Of a stretch of 64,000 nucleotides of DNA, positions 1 through 10,389 are shown piece after piece. Below the pieces are notes generated by a model. The model had not been told where the DNA came from. It worked only from the letters and a program-made list of their open reading frames with translations, and ran no database searches. This DNA comes from Isoetes taiwanensis (taxonomy: Eukaryota > Streptophyta > Lycopodiopsida > Isoetales > Isoetaceae), in assembly GCA_021234155.1 (NCBI GenBank), contig JAJEKV010000307.1, positions 248,001 through 312,000 on the forward strand, written 5' to 3'. How positions within the stretch are numbered: position 1 is the stretch's first letter; the number at the start of each line of letters is the position of its first letter. Both the position numbers and the translations under genes were made by a program.

Positions 1-326
1 GGCGATTCTCAAAATAAAGTTCGAGCGCGAACAGGTTTCCAAGATTGTTGGAGCCGAGAAATAGCCTAGGGTTAGGGCTTGGCCATTAGTAGGTTAGGGT
101 TGCCATGTCACGCCAAGTGGCTCCAATAGGTGCATCCATGTGGCGGATCACCAATAGGATAGAGCCATGTGGAAATGGTTCTATACCTAAGGTTGGCTAA
201 GTTATATATAATGACTTAGCAATGCTTCCTTCACACTAAGCTATACAAGGCTACTAAGGCATGTTTGTATGGTGACGTGGTCTAAATTATATGTATTTAT
301 ATCGTATATTTTATAGAAATATCACA
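1..326 (-). mobile_element. Partial LTR of a Ty3/gypsy chromovirus (3' LTR, minus strand)
   Basis: On the minus strand this sequence would begin with TGTGATATTTC directly after a G-rich polypurine tract. That is where the 3' LTR of an LTR retrotransposon starts. The LTR runs off the left edge of the window, so its length and its other end are unknown. The chromodomain-integrase remnant at about 1047-1620 is on the same strand and lies on the expected side. No matching second LTR was recognised in the window. Confidence 0.6.
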
Positions 327-337
327 TCCCCCCAAAA
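327..337 (-). other. Polypurine tract of the chromovirus
   Basis: The minus-strand reading is CTTTTGGGGGGA, immediately 5' of the LTR start TGTGATA. This is the position and composition of a plus-strand primer site for reverse transcription. The stretch from 338 to 1046 between it and the chromodomain holds no recognisable gene and is read as the element's decayed 3' non-coding region. Confidence 0.6.
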
Positions 338-1046
338 GCATAATGCTGTCCTCAGCATTACGATAAGGTGATAAGCTTGCATCAATCTTACAAGATACAA
401 TAACAAGGAATATATCGTTTAGAACCTTATTGAAGCGCTTCACTCCTAGTATTTAATTATAACGATAATTGTAAGGCTATACTTACATACTTATACAAAA
501 TTTATATGGTCTTAATAGTTCATCATTATAGAAGTAAACAATATAATGTCATAACATGTTTAGGAGTTTATAATTAAGCACAAAAACTATAACTCCTATT
601 CTTCTCATGATGTGCTCCTTCCTCGATGATCCTCCTTTAATGGCCTGCAATACATAGCACATCACGTTAGTTTAGTTAAAAGTTGCGGTTTTAAGGGGAT
701 CACCCCCCCTAATTACCTCCTTGAGCCAAACTATTAGCTTAAGGTTACCACTGCATACCTGCATTGAATCATGGCTCATTCAGATTTAAGCATAGGGAAT
801 ATCTAGAATGGTCCCATTATTGCCCATGATTAGATACTTACCTCCTACATGACCTCCGATCATGCGCATATGCAATGCATCATGTCTAAGGAATGTTTAA
901 GATGATCCCATCATTGCCCACGATCACCCCTTTAACCTACATTTAGGATGATCCTATCATCGCCGATGATCACTTGCTTACCCACATAAGATGCATCTAG
1001 ACTACCCATGGTTGCATCTTATGCCTCTCTCCTTAGGCTCTATGCA

Positions 1047-1620
1047 CTACACTAAGCTACTACACTTATCTAACTGGCCGGCATTGACTAAGTCGGAGGC
1101 GACTTGGCCGTCGAATTGCTCCATGAAATCTGGGTATTGCTTCTCTAAATCATGTTTTAATACCCATGTCGCATCTTTCATGGGCAAGTGTTTCCAATTG
1201 ACTAGGTACTGAAGGAACTCTGACCTTCTTGAATGCCTTATCAAGAAGTAACTCAGGAACAATCTCGAGTTGCTCCTTTATCATTTCCAACAAGGTTGGA
1301 GTCTCCAAAACTTCCTATTGGTTTGGAGTATGTTTCTTTAATAAAGCTTACATGGAAGACCTTATAAACTTTTAGATGCGCAGGTAAGTCAAGCTTATAC
1401 GACTGGTTTCCTAATCGCTTGACAATCTTAAAAGGCCCCACCCATCTTGGAGCAAGTTTCTTATAATTGTCAATGTGGAGCTTCGCTTGCTTCACCTTTA
1501 TCTTGAGCCAAACTTTATCTTCCACAACAAACTCTCAAGGAGTTTTATGTTTATCTACTAGACTCTTCTAACATGCCCTTGCTGCTTCAAACATACCTCA
1601 TATTTCATATACCCCTACCA
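1047..1620 (-). pseudogene. Chromovirus integrase C-terminus and chromodomain, degenerate
   Basis: This is the last part of a Ty3/gypsy pol. At 1253-1525 (minus) the translation contains VWLKIKVKQAKLHIDNYK and a KLAPRWVGPFKIVKRLG block, the hallmark of the integrase C-terminal domain, followed by VFHVSFIKE. After a frame change, 1047-1262 has EFLQYLVNWKHLPMKDATW and a following DLEKQYPDFMEQF, which is a chromodomain. Chromodomain integrases of this type direct insertion into heterochromatin. Upstream, at 1525-1620, the frame continues with two in-frame stops. RT and RNase H are absent. The copy is clearly dead. Confidence 0.8.
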
Positions 1621-2475
1621 TTTTTCTCTTATATATATATGGAATTCAAACAAGAAAAATACCCCCTCCCATATATGGGTACGGTTTTGGCCCCAAAAAA
1701 ACCCCCTCCCATATACTCACATGTTTTCTACAGTTTTTACTGAGTGCACCCCCCGATTTTCATTTAGAGTGTCGTGTTTTTGCAAATTTAGCATGTTGTA
1801 AAGAAATAGCAAGATAGAAAGGAAAACTTTATTAGACTCCCAGGTGGTGCATGCCTGAGAAGAAAATAGATGTGCAATGACAATATTTAGTTCGTCGAGC
1901 AAAGCAAGCAAATATAACGTATGTTTGGAAATGTGATACTTTACATTTCCAAATTAATTGCAATATTAAGTTGCTCGAGTAAGCGCTATATGCCTTTGTA
2001 GAATGATAGATAAGTAGTCTCCAAAGTTTGTTTTATAGCCTTAGCTTGGCGGCATAGGGGCATGTCAAGCTGCTGAGCCATGGCATTTTTTTGAAAGGTA
2101 GAGACCACATTGTAGAACGAATTATCTCAAGCGTTGTGTCCCTTTGCAGCAAGCTCCAGTAATAATTCTGAAAGGTGCATAATAACTCTTCAAATGAGAA
2201 GTCTAAAGTATAAATATACTACATCTAGGAGTCAAATGTTTTTGGGGAATTTATAGATAGATCACCTAGTAGTGCATTTGATAAATGCTACTTATGATGA
2301 CAATGCAAATTCTACAATAAGCAAGAGAGGAAGGAGACTGCAATAACAAAAAACAGAGGAAATAAAAGAGCAAACAAAATTGATTCTTACTTTAAAGTGT
2401 CGTAGTTGAGATGCCTGGAATAAAGATACAGTGAGTATTTAGCTCATACCCCACTATGTAGCAGACCCTTTCCAT
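1621..2475. other. No gene recognised; short duplicated C-rich motif
   Basis: I see no supportable coding region. A 15-bp motif ACCCCCTCCCATATA occurs at 1661-1675 and again at 1701-1715. The first copy lies within the palindrome CCCATATATGGG (1668-1679), which contains a perfect CArG-box match (CC, six A/T, GG). It could be regulatory or simply part of a decayed repeat. No gene start lies nearby to support a regulatory role. Confidence 0.3.
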
Positions 2476-2700
2476 ATGCTCAGCACAGATGTTCTAGATT
2501 ACCAAACGCATGGAGAAGTGGTGATCCTGGGAGATTTCAATGCTCGGACAAGCAAGAAACAAGCAAAAACGTACATTGACATATCGAAAGTTCATCTAGA
2601 TGAGGAAGAAGAGCCACATTTCCGAAGAAATTCAGAAGACATGATAGCTAATAAAATGGAGCGGTCAGGTCACTATATCAGTCCTTACCAAATTGCTTAA
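2476..2700 (+). pseudogene. LINE endonuclease fragment
   Basis: This short open frame carries VVILGDFNARTSKK. The GDFNAR block is the conserved core of the exonuclease-endonuclease-phosphatase domain that nicks target DNA in LINE retrotransposition. The rest of the domain is absent: nothing upstream resembles its N-terminal catalytic blocks, and the frame stops about 50 codons later. It cannot encode a working nuclease. Confidence 0.7.
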
Positions 2701-3995
2701 TAGCTGTGTGAAGCAAGGGCTACCAGATGGATGGAAGGTTAATCGTGTCTTTCCGATACATAAACAAGGGGACAAAAAGGATGTCAGAAATTACAGAACA
2801 ATACTGATAGGCAGTGTGTTTGCAAAACTCTTAGGCAGTTTATTGGAGAGCAAATTGAGCCAATGGGCAGAGACAAATGACAAGCGTTCACAGTTTCAAG
2901 CAGGATTTCGAAAGCATCACAATACTTTGGATCATGCCCTCACTCTTAGAGTTCTGGTGGAACAGGCTAAGGCCCCAAATGGCGTTAATCGTACATTGCC
3001 TACATTGACTTCACCAAAGCCGCCGACAGATCAGGGGCCGGGCTTCTTGAAGAATGGAGCAATTAGGTGTACCAACAGAGATCAGAGGTGCAATTTCCCA
3101 GCTATATGCAGAAGTGCGCATTAAGCTCTCCGATAGCCTGCATGATGTGATCAGCAACACCATTGGGGTCCGGCAAGGCTGCCCTCTATCACCCACTTTG
3201 TTTGGCCTATACATAGACGAGCTTGATGATTGGCTTAGAGCTCGCTCACTACCAGGTACAAAACTAGGAGTTTATTTGCTTCAGTTGCTCATGTATGCAG
3301 ATGACGTGGTGTTGATTGCCAGCAGGAAAAGTGTGCTACAAAGTCACCTAAATTGTCTTGAAGCCTTCTGCAAGGCAAAGCAAATGAGTGTAAACATCTC
3401 CAAATCAAAGGTAATGATCTTTGGAACTAGAGAAAGGCCAACGTTTTCATACCAGGGGCAGGAGCTGGAAACCATAGAACACTATAAGTACCTTGGTTTA
3501 GACTTCTCCTCCAAGTACAATTGGAAGGAGTGCATAAAGAGACGGGTAACAGGGGGCAAGCAAGCGCTCTATCACATGCTCGGTAACTGCTCAAGGGCTG
3601 CATTGCATGATTGGGGTTTAAGAAGAATTTTATTTAAAGCTCTTGTCCAAACAGTGGTCCTATATGGGGCGCCCATATGGGGGCCAAGCATTTCAGCTAA
3701 GTTATGGAATGAGGTGGAGCAAGTACAGAAAACATTCTTGAAAGAGGAATTAGGCATCAGAAGCCAAATACCATATGCCATCATGTTGGCAGAGGCAGGG
3801 ATGTTCCCGCTAGAGTTAGAGGCACTCTTTCAAGCAATAAACTTTGTAAACAGGCTTAGAGGGCAGCCCCAGGATCGGGTCTCACATGTTGCCATGATTA
3901 ACTTCGAGGAGGAATATGGCTGGTTGCGGGGATCACGAAAAGATGGGCAAGCAAATGGGGAGTCACCGATGAGAACTGGCCCGATAATAAGCTAG
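2693..3995 (+). pseudogene. LINE reverse transcriptase, frameshifted
   Basis: The first part (2693-about 3050) has PDGWKVNRVFPIHKQGDKKD, then the block with YRTILIGSVFAKL, then SQFQAGFRKHHNTLDHALTL. These are early RT blocks of non-LTR elements. After a frame change near 3055 the protein resumes with MEQLGVPTEIRGAISQLY, then the template-grip block RQGCPLSPTLFGLYIDEL (about 3170) and the catalytic YADD at 3294-3305 (LLMYADDVVLIAS), followed by HYKYLGLDFSSKYNW. The YADD aspartates are intact, but the frame is broken at both ends. This enzyme would reverse-transcribe the LINE RNA at the nicked target. Confidence 0.85.
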
Positions 3996-4009
3996 ATGCT
4001 CGGGTTCTA

Positions 4010-4426
4010 TTGGAACAGCTTTCTATTGACCACATTTGGGCAAACCAAGGCAGCCGGATGCAGCATTACATGGCACATGCTAACCGCATGGTAGAGTACA
4101 AGAGTCAGCCTTATTTAAATGCTAACATACCGAGGTCCCTACGACATCTCATAGCTCGCTACAGAACCAGCTCGCATAGATTGGAAATTGAGACAGGTCG
4201 GTGGCATAAACTACCTCTAGAAGCCAGACTGTGCAAGCTGTGTGATCTGAGATGCATAGAAGATGAGAACCACGTGTTTATAGCATGCCCGGTTTACCAA
4301 GATATCCGCCGAAAGTTCTCTATTCAAAAGCAGGATTTCTATTCTTTATTTTCATTACCACCACTAGAATTAGGGACATATTTTAAGGCGGTAGACATGC
4401 ACCGCACTTTTTTGCTGTCATTGTGA
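4010..4426 (+). pseudogene. LINE C-terminal zinc-binding region
   Basis: This is the last segment of the LINE protein, in a different frame from the RT core. It has SLRHLIARYRTSSHRLEIE followed by LCKLCDLRCIEDENHVFIAC. The C-x2-C...H...C pattern is the zinc-ribbon-like region found after the RT in many LINEs. The frame ends at 4426, about 55 bp before the tail, as expected for the true C-terminus. The frame change relative to the RT lies near 3930. Confidence 0.75.
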
Positions 4427-4480
4427 TTACTGTTGTTGGTTTCAGGCTCCATGGCCTTCAAGGCCCTAAGAGAGCTAGTT

Positions 4481-4482
4481 AA

Positions 4483-4537
<55 letters not shown>
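4481..4537 (+). repeat. (TAAA)n LINE tail
   Basis: About 14 uninterrupted TAAA units directly follow the LINE 3' sequence. The position indicates that the tetranucleotide run is the element's own 3' tail rather than an unrelated microsatellite. Confidence 0.9.
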
Positions 4538-4539
<2 letters not shown>

Positions 4540-6529
4540 AAGAATAATCAGCAATTTCAGGACCAAAATTCCATGACATGGTAAATAAAAAACAGCTTAA
4601 ATCATCTGTCAGATTCATGAAAATGGATAGGACTTGACAAGTGATCACAAGGAGGGGCATTTATTACTTAGGTTCAGGGTTTGGAAATATTTAATGGGCC
4701 GCATTGTTTTAAATCCATACTAAAGGCATAGCAATGCAACATAGATTTCATTAATCATTGCAATTTTACAACCGAATTCCTAACTCAATAGATGTTAATG
4801 CCCCCTTGCTTCGCAGCGCTTGGCATGCCATGGATCCTGTTCACTTGGAGAGTGATGCATAGAAACATCAACTTGAGTGCCTTGGACATTGCCTCCATGA
4901 ATGGCTTTATTTCTAGATAGATCAAACTTGAGCGCCTTGGACATTGCCTCCATAAATGGCTTTATTTTTTGATAGATCAATAATTGGGTTATCATTGAGG
5001 AAGTTGATTCCCCTCTTTATTGATTGAGTAGCGGCTTTGATAACTTTGATTTAGGACCAAGCCACTCTGAGAAGTTCTATGAAAAGTTCTAAAGCATATC
5101 AGGTGCTAATATATAGAACTTAAAAATTGACATACAAATTTTTGATGGCATTACATTTTGACATATGTCTGGTTGAGGCAACCTATGGTCTTGCACAACA
5201 TACTCCTAAACTCGTGCCCCCAACAACTATCATATAAAACATTAGCTAGAATAGGGAACAATTAATTTAAAAGTATCTAATTAATGTGAATGGCTTCTTT
5301 TGCAATCGTTCAAATTGGAACGGCTTTCGAAACGTCCATACTTATGTTGGGCCTAACTACTACAATTCAAACCAATGGTGAGTCAGTTGGGAAGAGAAAT
5401 GTTCGCAGCGCGCCATGATAAATTTTTTGTATATATTATGATATACGATCATTCTATTCTGTTGGGGATTAATTTTTGTCTCCTTTTACATGCTTTTTAC
5501 CTAGATTCAATACAAAAGAGACAATTCTTCTTCTCCACTATCATCTGAAACATCTTCTTCATAATTGTTTTCACTTGAAGTTCTTCATCAAATTGCTTGT
5601 CGTCTAGGCCATCTTCTTCCTCATGTACTTTTATCCACGCTTCTTCATCTTCATCATCCTCATCTTCAGCTCTCTTGTGCAGTTTCGGCAGCGGTCAGCA
5701 GAAGATGCGAGTTTGGCATTCTTCTAATCCACCACTGCTACTCTGTTCCTTGCTTAAACCGAAGATCGCTTCATTTTTCAGATCCAATAGCAAAAGCAGA
5801 GCATATTATGCCCACGAATTCAAAACCCAAACAGAATAATCGCCAAAGGAGCCCCACACCATCTTAGATTTAGCAAAGAATACTACTCGTTATAATACAT
5901 GCGGAATAATGGTATAATTTGAAGCAAGCCTTCGTTACAGGCGTTCAATGTGGCGTTTAATGAAAAAGCAATCCTATATTGTAGTACAATTCTATAAGTA
6001 ACGTCCTCAACGAGCAGAGCAAATCTATGCACGTGCCCTAGAGCCACATTGCTTCGAATAAAACATTTCTCTAGCTCATGTACTCTTGGGTAGCTCGAGG
6101 CATTCATTTTGGTAAGAACTTTCTACTTTAACGTATTCTTATTCTGTTCAATATTTTGTTTCCTGTGAGGACTATTTTAATTCTGCATTTAAGAATTCTT
6201 GACTGATTAATCTGAACATATGTCTAGATATTTTCAGATTTTGAAGTTGCATTCCATTCATCAACTACCAACTGAAAATGAATTATAATTATTATAAGAA
6301 AGCAGCCTCAATGCTGATATAACACACAAAAATAATGATATTATCTCTAGCTGGCTTTCTTGACATTTGTCTTCAGTATTAAGAATGTTCCCCTGCAATT
6401 AAAATAAACCTGGTCAAATCACATCATAATGCAGAAACCCAGGAAATCTAGCAGTCTAACGCCTAAGACATTTCTTTAATTTTCGTAAAGCTACTTACTG
6501 GAAGCTGGAATACACTTCATAAATACATG
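4538..6529. other. Intergenic; no gene firmly recognised
   Basis: The stretch holds the 55-bp tandem duplication at 4871-4980. On the minus strand at about 5515-5700 there is an acidic segment (KRAEDEDDEDEEAWIK, then, after a one-base frame change, SSENNYEEDVSDDSGEEE ending in a stop). It resembles a low-complexity acidic tail, but no family or start can be assigned. The rest shows no coding signal I would defend. Confidence 0.4.
4871..4980. repeat. 55-bp tandem duplication
   Basis: Two adjacent copies, 4871-4925 and 4926-4980, begin ACTTGAGTGCC and ACTTGAGCGCC and differ at only a few bases. It is a local duplication with no evident function. Confidence 0.85.
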
Positions 6530-8560
6530 TTAACAGAATAGCATAGACATGTTAGCACTTGCTTCTAAAAATGTAGGCGCCATGTTCTTTGCCTCTGCTT
6601 GCAACGCCCTAGCAAGGAAAAGACACTCCAATATATAACAGCCATGAACACCGTTACAGTTTCTGATTTCGTATGCAGCCCCCCTGGATTGCTTTTGATC
6701 TGACACTGAATATGCACATTAGCTTATCCCTATGATAGAATACAGAATGCATGCTGTCTTGTCTATCATTCCTTTTCCCAGAACAAAGACATTCAACATT
6801 TCTTGTCAAAGTCCAATCAGAATAGTAAGGAAACAGTCTTGACGATCTTCTTATCTCCTAAGGATATCCTTTTGTGGGTAAAAAATGCATCCTCATTGTC
6901 GTTAATGATGAGTAAAACAGACCCAGGTTTACTATCTCTATTAATTAACATGTTGACCTATATTATGAAGGTGAGCAGTTAAAGGGTTTTACATACCAAC
7001 AAACTGCAGCGAGGCTATTATAAAGAACTCGCAAGTGAATGGGTACATAGGTGTAGTTTATCCAACTCACGACTGGCCAGACCTGAGATCACATCCATTA
7101 CAGGTGATAAACATAGTTATTATTGTTTTGTTCCATACCTTTTTGCAAGAACATAAACATAAGCAGCAGAGACATATTATCTGATAGACATGCCTAATTT
7201 CATCTCATTTCACAGCTAGGAAAATGCCATAACATTGATAGTTGTTGCTAACTTCAAAATGCTATACCTTCCATGCGTTAAGTTGAACCACTGAATACTC
7301 TCTGCCGACTTTGCTTTTTACAAAAGTCCATGGCCGTCCTGCAAGTATGTTTAAGTTTAAATTGCTCACGAATGCCCAAAGTACCAGAATTTAAAAAAGC
7401 AGTTGTCAACCTTCAACGACCCAAGAAAGATAAAGCATTATCATGAGATTATTCCACGGTCCGGAAGTAAGCTGTTCAATACATACCTGTAAGAGCATTT
7501 ATGAGACAGAGGTTCAGAAACGAAAATCTAAATTCTTGACCTTATGAGGCAAATGACGTCCCCAATGAAACAAAAAATTGGCAAAGAAAATCATAAAATA
7601 CACGGGTTACAAAATTTGTCTTCCAAATGATCATGGCAATCAAAATTCGGGACAAGGAATAATTACCTTCTTTACAACAGTTTTCTGATCTTTCTTTCCA
7701 GCAAAGATCTGGTCCATGATTCTATGGAAAAAATGGCCAAATGGACCACCATAGAGAAGCCCGTATAGCTGAAAACAATTCAAACAAACCAAGATTATCA
7801 ACGACATAAATGTACAATTGAGATGTATAGTGTAACAAAGGTTGGGCCATAGATCTCCCTTTAGAAAAGGAGCAGAGTTTACAGCATTTATAAATGCAGA
7901 CCAAAACCTTTCAAGGCATATTTGAAAGACGATATGCACATGCAGACTGGATTTATTGTCTAAGCTCTCAGAAAGAATAGTTTGACCTCCAATTTGACGC
8001 AGCCAACTTATGATCTTCATGCACTTTGCCATCACGATGCTAAGATGGCAAACTTAACTTAGGAAATATGAAGGGAAAAAGAGGTCTTCAAATGACTTAC
8101 TGCTATGAGAATTGCACGCCTGTACTGAAGCCTTTTAGCTCCAAGAAGTTTCTGTGCAATCATATCACTGCATCCTGCTAAAGCTCCTGCAGTAAGTGAC
8201 TAATAGCAGAAAAACATTAAACTCCAAATAGTGTGGACTTAAGTGATGAAAAAAAGAATGATAAAGGATTTCAAAATCCTAGCTCATTTGTTTTAAAAAA
8301 TGGCCATAGTATACACGTTCTTAGAAAAATTACGTGATCATTATATTCGCATTTAAGATGCACGCATTCATCTCCTGGCTATCCCCAACAAGCAAGAAGA
8401 TCAGAAGATCATTCATAGGCGTTCCTGAGACTGGAAATGGTTCTAGAGAGTCCCAAATTTAGAAAGGAAATTCATGTGCTATTCTAACCTTTGTGGGTAA
8501 TGGATAGCGTTTTAGTGAGAGCAAGTATTTGCGCCATCCGAGTTTCACGATCTCCGCCAT
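6530..8560 (-). CDS. Peroxisomal membrane protein of the Mpv17/PMP22 family, seven exons
   Basis: This is a host gene. Exons on the minus strand, in order: 8489-8560, 8101-8199, 7667-7768, 7411-7486, 7268-7338, 6997-7082 and, tentatively, 6530-6629, giving about 201 residues, close to the family's usual length. Introns 1-5 have GT donors and AG acceptors, and phases agree. The start is MAEIVKLGWRKYLLSLKRYP. Diagnostic blocks follow: GALAGCSDMIAQKL, then LYGLLYGGPFGHFFH with GKKDQKTV, EQLTSGPWNN, GRPWTFVKSKVG, QLNAWK and VWPVVSWINYTYVPIHLRV. These match the plant peroxisomal PMP22 pattern. The family comprises four-helix integral membrane proteins proposed to form pores for metabolites. The last exon (CLFLARALQAEAK, stop at 6530-6532) fits by frame and homology, but the base pair before it is not AG, so a base error or a different boundary is likely there. 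Confidence 0.88.
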
Positions 8561-8821
8561 AGCTGAGAAATGAGAGCCTAGAACACAGGTTTGGCCAGAA
8601 CCTTTTGTTTTGCAGCACTATATTCAAGTCAATGTCATATTCGATAGGTTCTTAGCAAAAATATGATACTTTTTTTCCGCTAAAATTATCACGTGGTGAA
8701 ATTACTTTTAAAATTCCAGCGCGAGGTGATTGTAATACCTTAATGGGTCCTTCTTGTTTCTGTTCGGTTTGAATTATCAACAAAAAAATCTAAAATGACA
8801 TGAGCCCTTGGATCTCTACCA

Positions 8822-9118
8822 ATGGCTCTGTACATAGAGGTGGTGATGCCGTACACATGGCAGGACCTGCAGCAACGAATTCCTTTTGGCAAAGCAATGG
8901 CGGTGGAGGAACCAAACCCAGAATCGTCAGTGCAGCTCCTTCCTCCGCCATCATCACCAGACGGCGAAATGAAGCTCGGCATATGCATATGGATCGGGCA
9001 TTTCTCATGCGATGTCCTGGTTAGAAACACCGATAATAGGCTTTGTCTTTTCATAACTGCTCACGAGCTTCCCTTGGAATTGCTTGCAGAATCTCTCGCA
9101 TGGTTCCTGTGGCATTAA
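8822..9118 (+). CDS. Small hypothetical reading frame upstream of the PMP22-like gene
   Basis: A 98-codon frame starts MALYIEVVMPYTWQDLQQR and contains a proline-rich patch (LLPPPSSPDGEMK) and GICIWIGHFSC. It lies head to head with the PMP22-like gene, 262 bp from its ATG, and runs into the decayed gypsy gag on the other strand. I do not recognise a family. A GT donor-like site follows the codons for SCDVL near 9019, so only the first part might be an exon. It may be chance. Confidence 0.2.
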   Translation: MALYIEVVMPYTWQDLQQRIPFGKAMAVEEPNPESSVQLLPPPSSPDGEMKLGICIWIGHFSCDVLVRNTDNRLCLFITAHELPLELLAESLAWFLWH

Positions 9119-9129
9119 CGGACTTATCT

Positions 9130-10120
9130 GGTACATTGAAAGAGACTTTCCTGTCTTGCTTCTGGTACAGGCGGCTGAGGAGGTTCTGGGCTAGGAGATC
9201 ATCCCCGATAAGGTGTATAGTTCCTGTTCTGACCAAAGGTAGAGGAACGCTGTGACTGGTATTTGGGATTGTCTTCCTCCAAGCTAAGGGTCTTAACTTC
9301 GGCCTCTGCTACTGTTTTTGGATCTATGGCCCACACCATCTTCATACGTGTGGGGGATAACCCCTCAATATAACCTTCAATTGCCCTGCGTTCATTAATC
9401 CATGGGACATATAGCCGTAAATGCATGAACTCATCCATGTATGCTTGGACCATAAGGTCCATCTATTATAGGCGGTAGAAAGTCTGGATCTGTTAGCAAC
9501 GGTGCGCTCTGGGAACATAATGAGATTTGAATGTTTTAGCAAAAAGCTTGTATCAGTGCCTGCCTCGTGTCAATCCATGAGAACGCGCATATCCCTTCCA
9601 CCAAATATGGGCTGACCCCATGAGGTTAGTGGTAGCAACCTTGCCAATATTTTTTTCTGTCATTCCATAAGATTAGCCAAACTCATGCATCTCATCTAAC
9701 CTGGATTCGGCATCCATACCCGATCTGGTTTTACCCGAAAATTGGGCCAACTTACGGTTCTTCCAAATGCTTGTGATGGCAGAATCCACTGTCTTCTTAT
9801 AGTCCTTTTTACGGACTTGGCATGATCTTCGGACGATTTCGAGGAATCCGACGACTCCGACGAATCAGAACTTACATCGGATGATGAATTGCTCCGTGTA
9901 CATTATGAACGTGTGGATGTAGTTGGAGCAGGTACTGGTGGCGGTAGCTGGTGATTAGATACAATAGGAATTTCCGGGTCATACTCCTGTGGTATTGCTG
10001 GTGGATTGTTTTGGAGTACATAGGCTTGGAGCTCAGTAAGCCGACGCTTCATAAGTATGAGCTCTTGCTCTAGAGTAGACGACCTGGTTGCATGGGGGTC
10101 GCCCAAGGAAGGGGACGTGC
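9130..10120 (-). pseudogene. Ty3/gypsy gag remnant
   Basis: Pieces in several frames form a Retrotrans_gag-like region. At the N-terminal side is TLEQELILMKRRLTELQAY and a proline-rich linker (about 9903-10100). An Asp/Ser-rich stretch follows, then a WWKGYARSHG block near 9600. At 9199-9462 are VQAYMDEFMHLRLYVPW, RRAIEGYIEGLSP and RNYTPYRG. The order (linker, WW block, F..L block, IEGL block) is that of plant gypsy gag. Stops and frame changes are frequent and no zinc knuckle or pol follows, so this is a dead fragment. It differs from the gag at 17.5-18.5 kb. Confidence 0.65.
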
Positions 10121-10207
10121 ACCATCTAAAATACAAGTAAATAATACAGATAAGCAAGATGTACAACTATAGACTTATAATTTCCATACAAGTCATTTAT
10201 TAGACAA

Positions 10208-10232
10208 AATAGAATAGAATAGAATAGAATAG
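10208..10232. repeat. (AATAG)5 microsatellite
   Basis: Five perfect AATAG units followed by G and a T-run. The same pentamer occurs at 15719-15743 (again followed by a T-run) and as its complement at 17366-17387. Confidence 0.9.
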
Positions 10233-10389
10233 GTTTTTTAGAATAAGACATAGAATATCAAAAAGTCATATTAAAGGATGGCATATAAGTGCCAAATTCC
10301 TTGTTACACATTTCTTAATGGTTTAAGGCCATACATCTATAATAGAGAATACAATTAGGAATTAGGTCTTGCATCCTCATCCATCAGAG

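Larger units (their letters stand above)
2476..4537 (+). mobile_element. LINE (non-LTR retrotransposon), 5'-truncated and internally deleted
   Basis: The parts lie in normal LINE order on the plus strand: an endonuclease fragment, reverse transcriptase, a C-terminal zinc-binding region and a tetranucleotide tail. The endonuclease motif GDFNAR is at about 2531-2548. Only about 50 codons separate it from the RT, so several hundred codons of endonuclease and linker are missing. The reading frame changes near 3060 and near 3930. The tail (TAAA)n at 4481-4537 marks the 3' end. Target-site duplications were not identified. The clade is uncertain; a microsatellite tail rather than poly(A) is unlike typical plant L1. 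Confidence 0.85.

Noticed and set aside
5565-5867. Plus-strand His/Leu/Ser-rich frames
   Set aside because: They are complements of an acidic minus-strand segment (Glu/Asp-rich), itself only weakly supported.
7640-8035. 131-codon minus-strand frame as one protein
   Set aside because: Only its last third (LYGLLYGGPFGH onward, 7667-7768) is a PMP22 exon; the rest is intron read-through.
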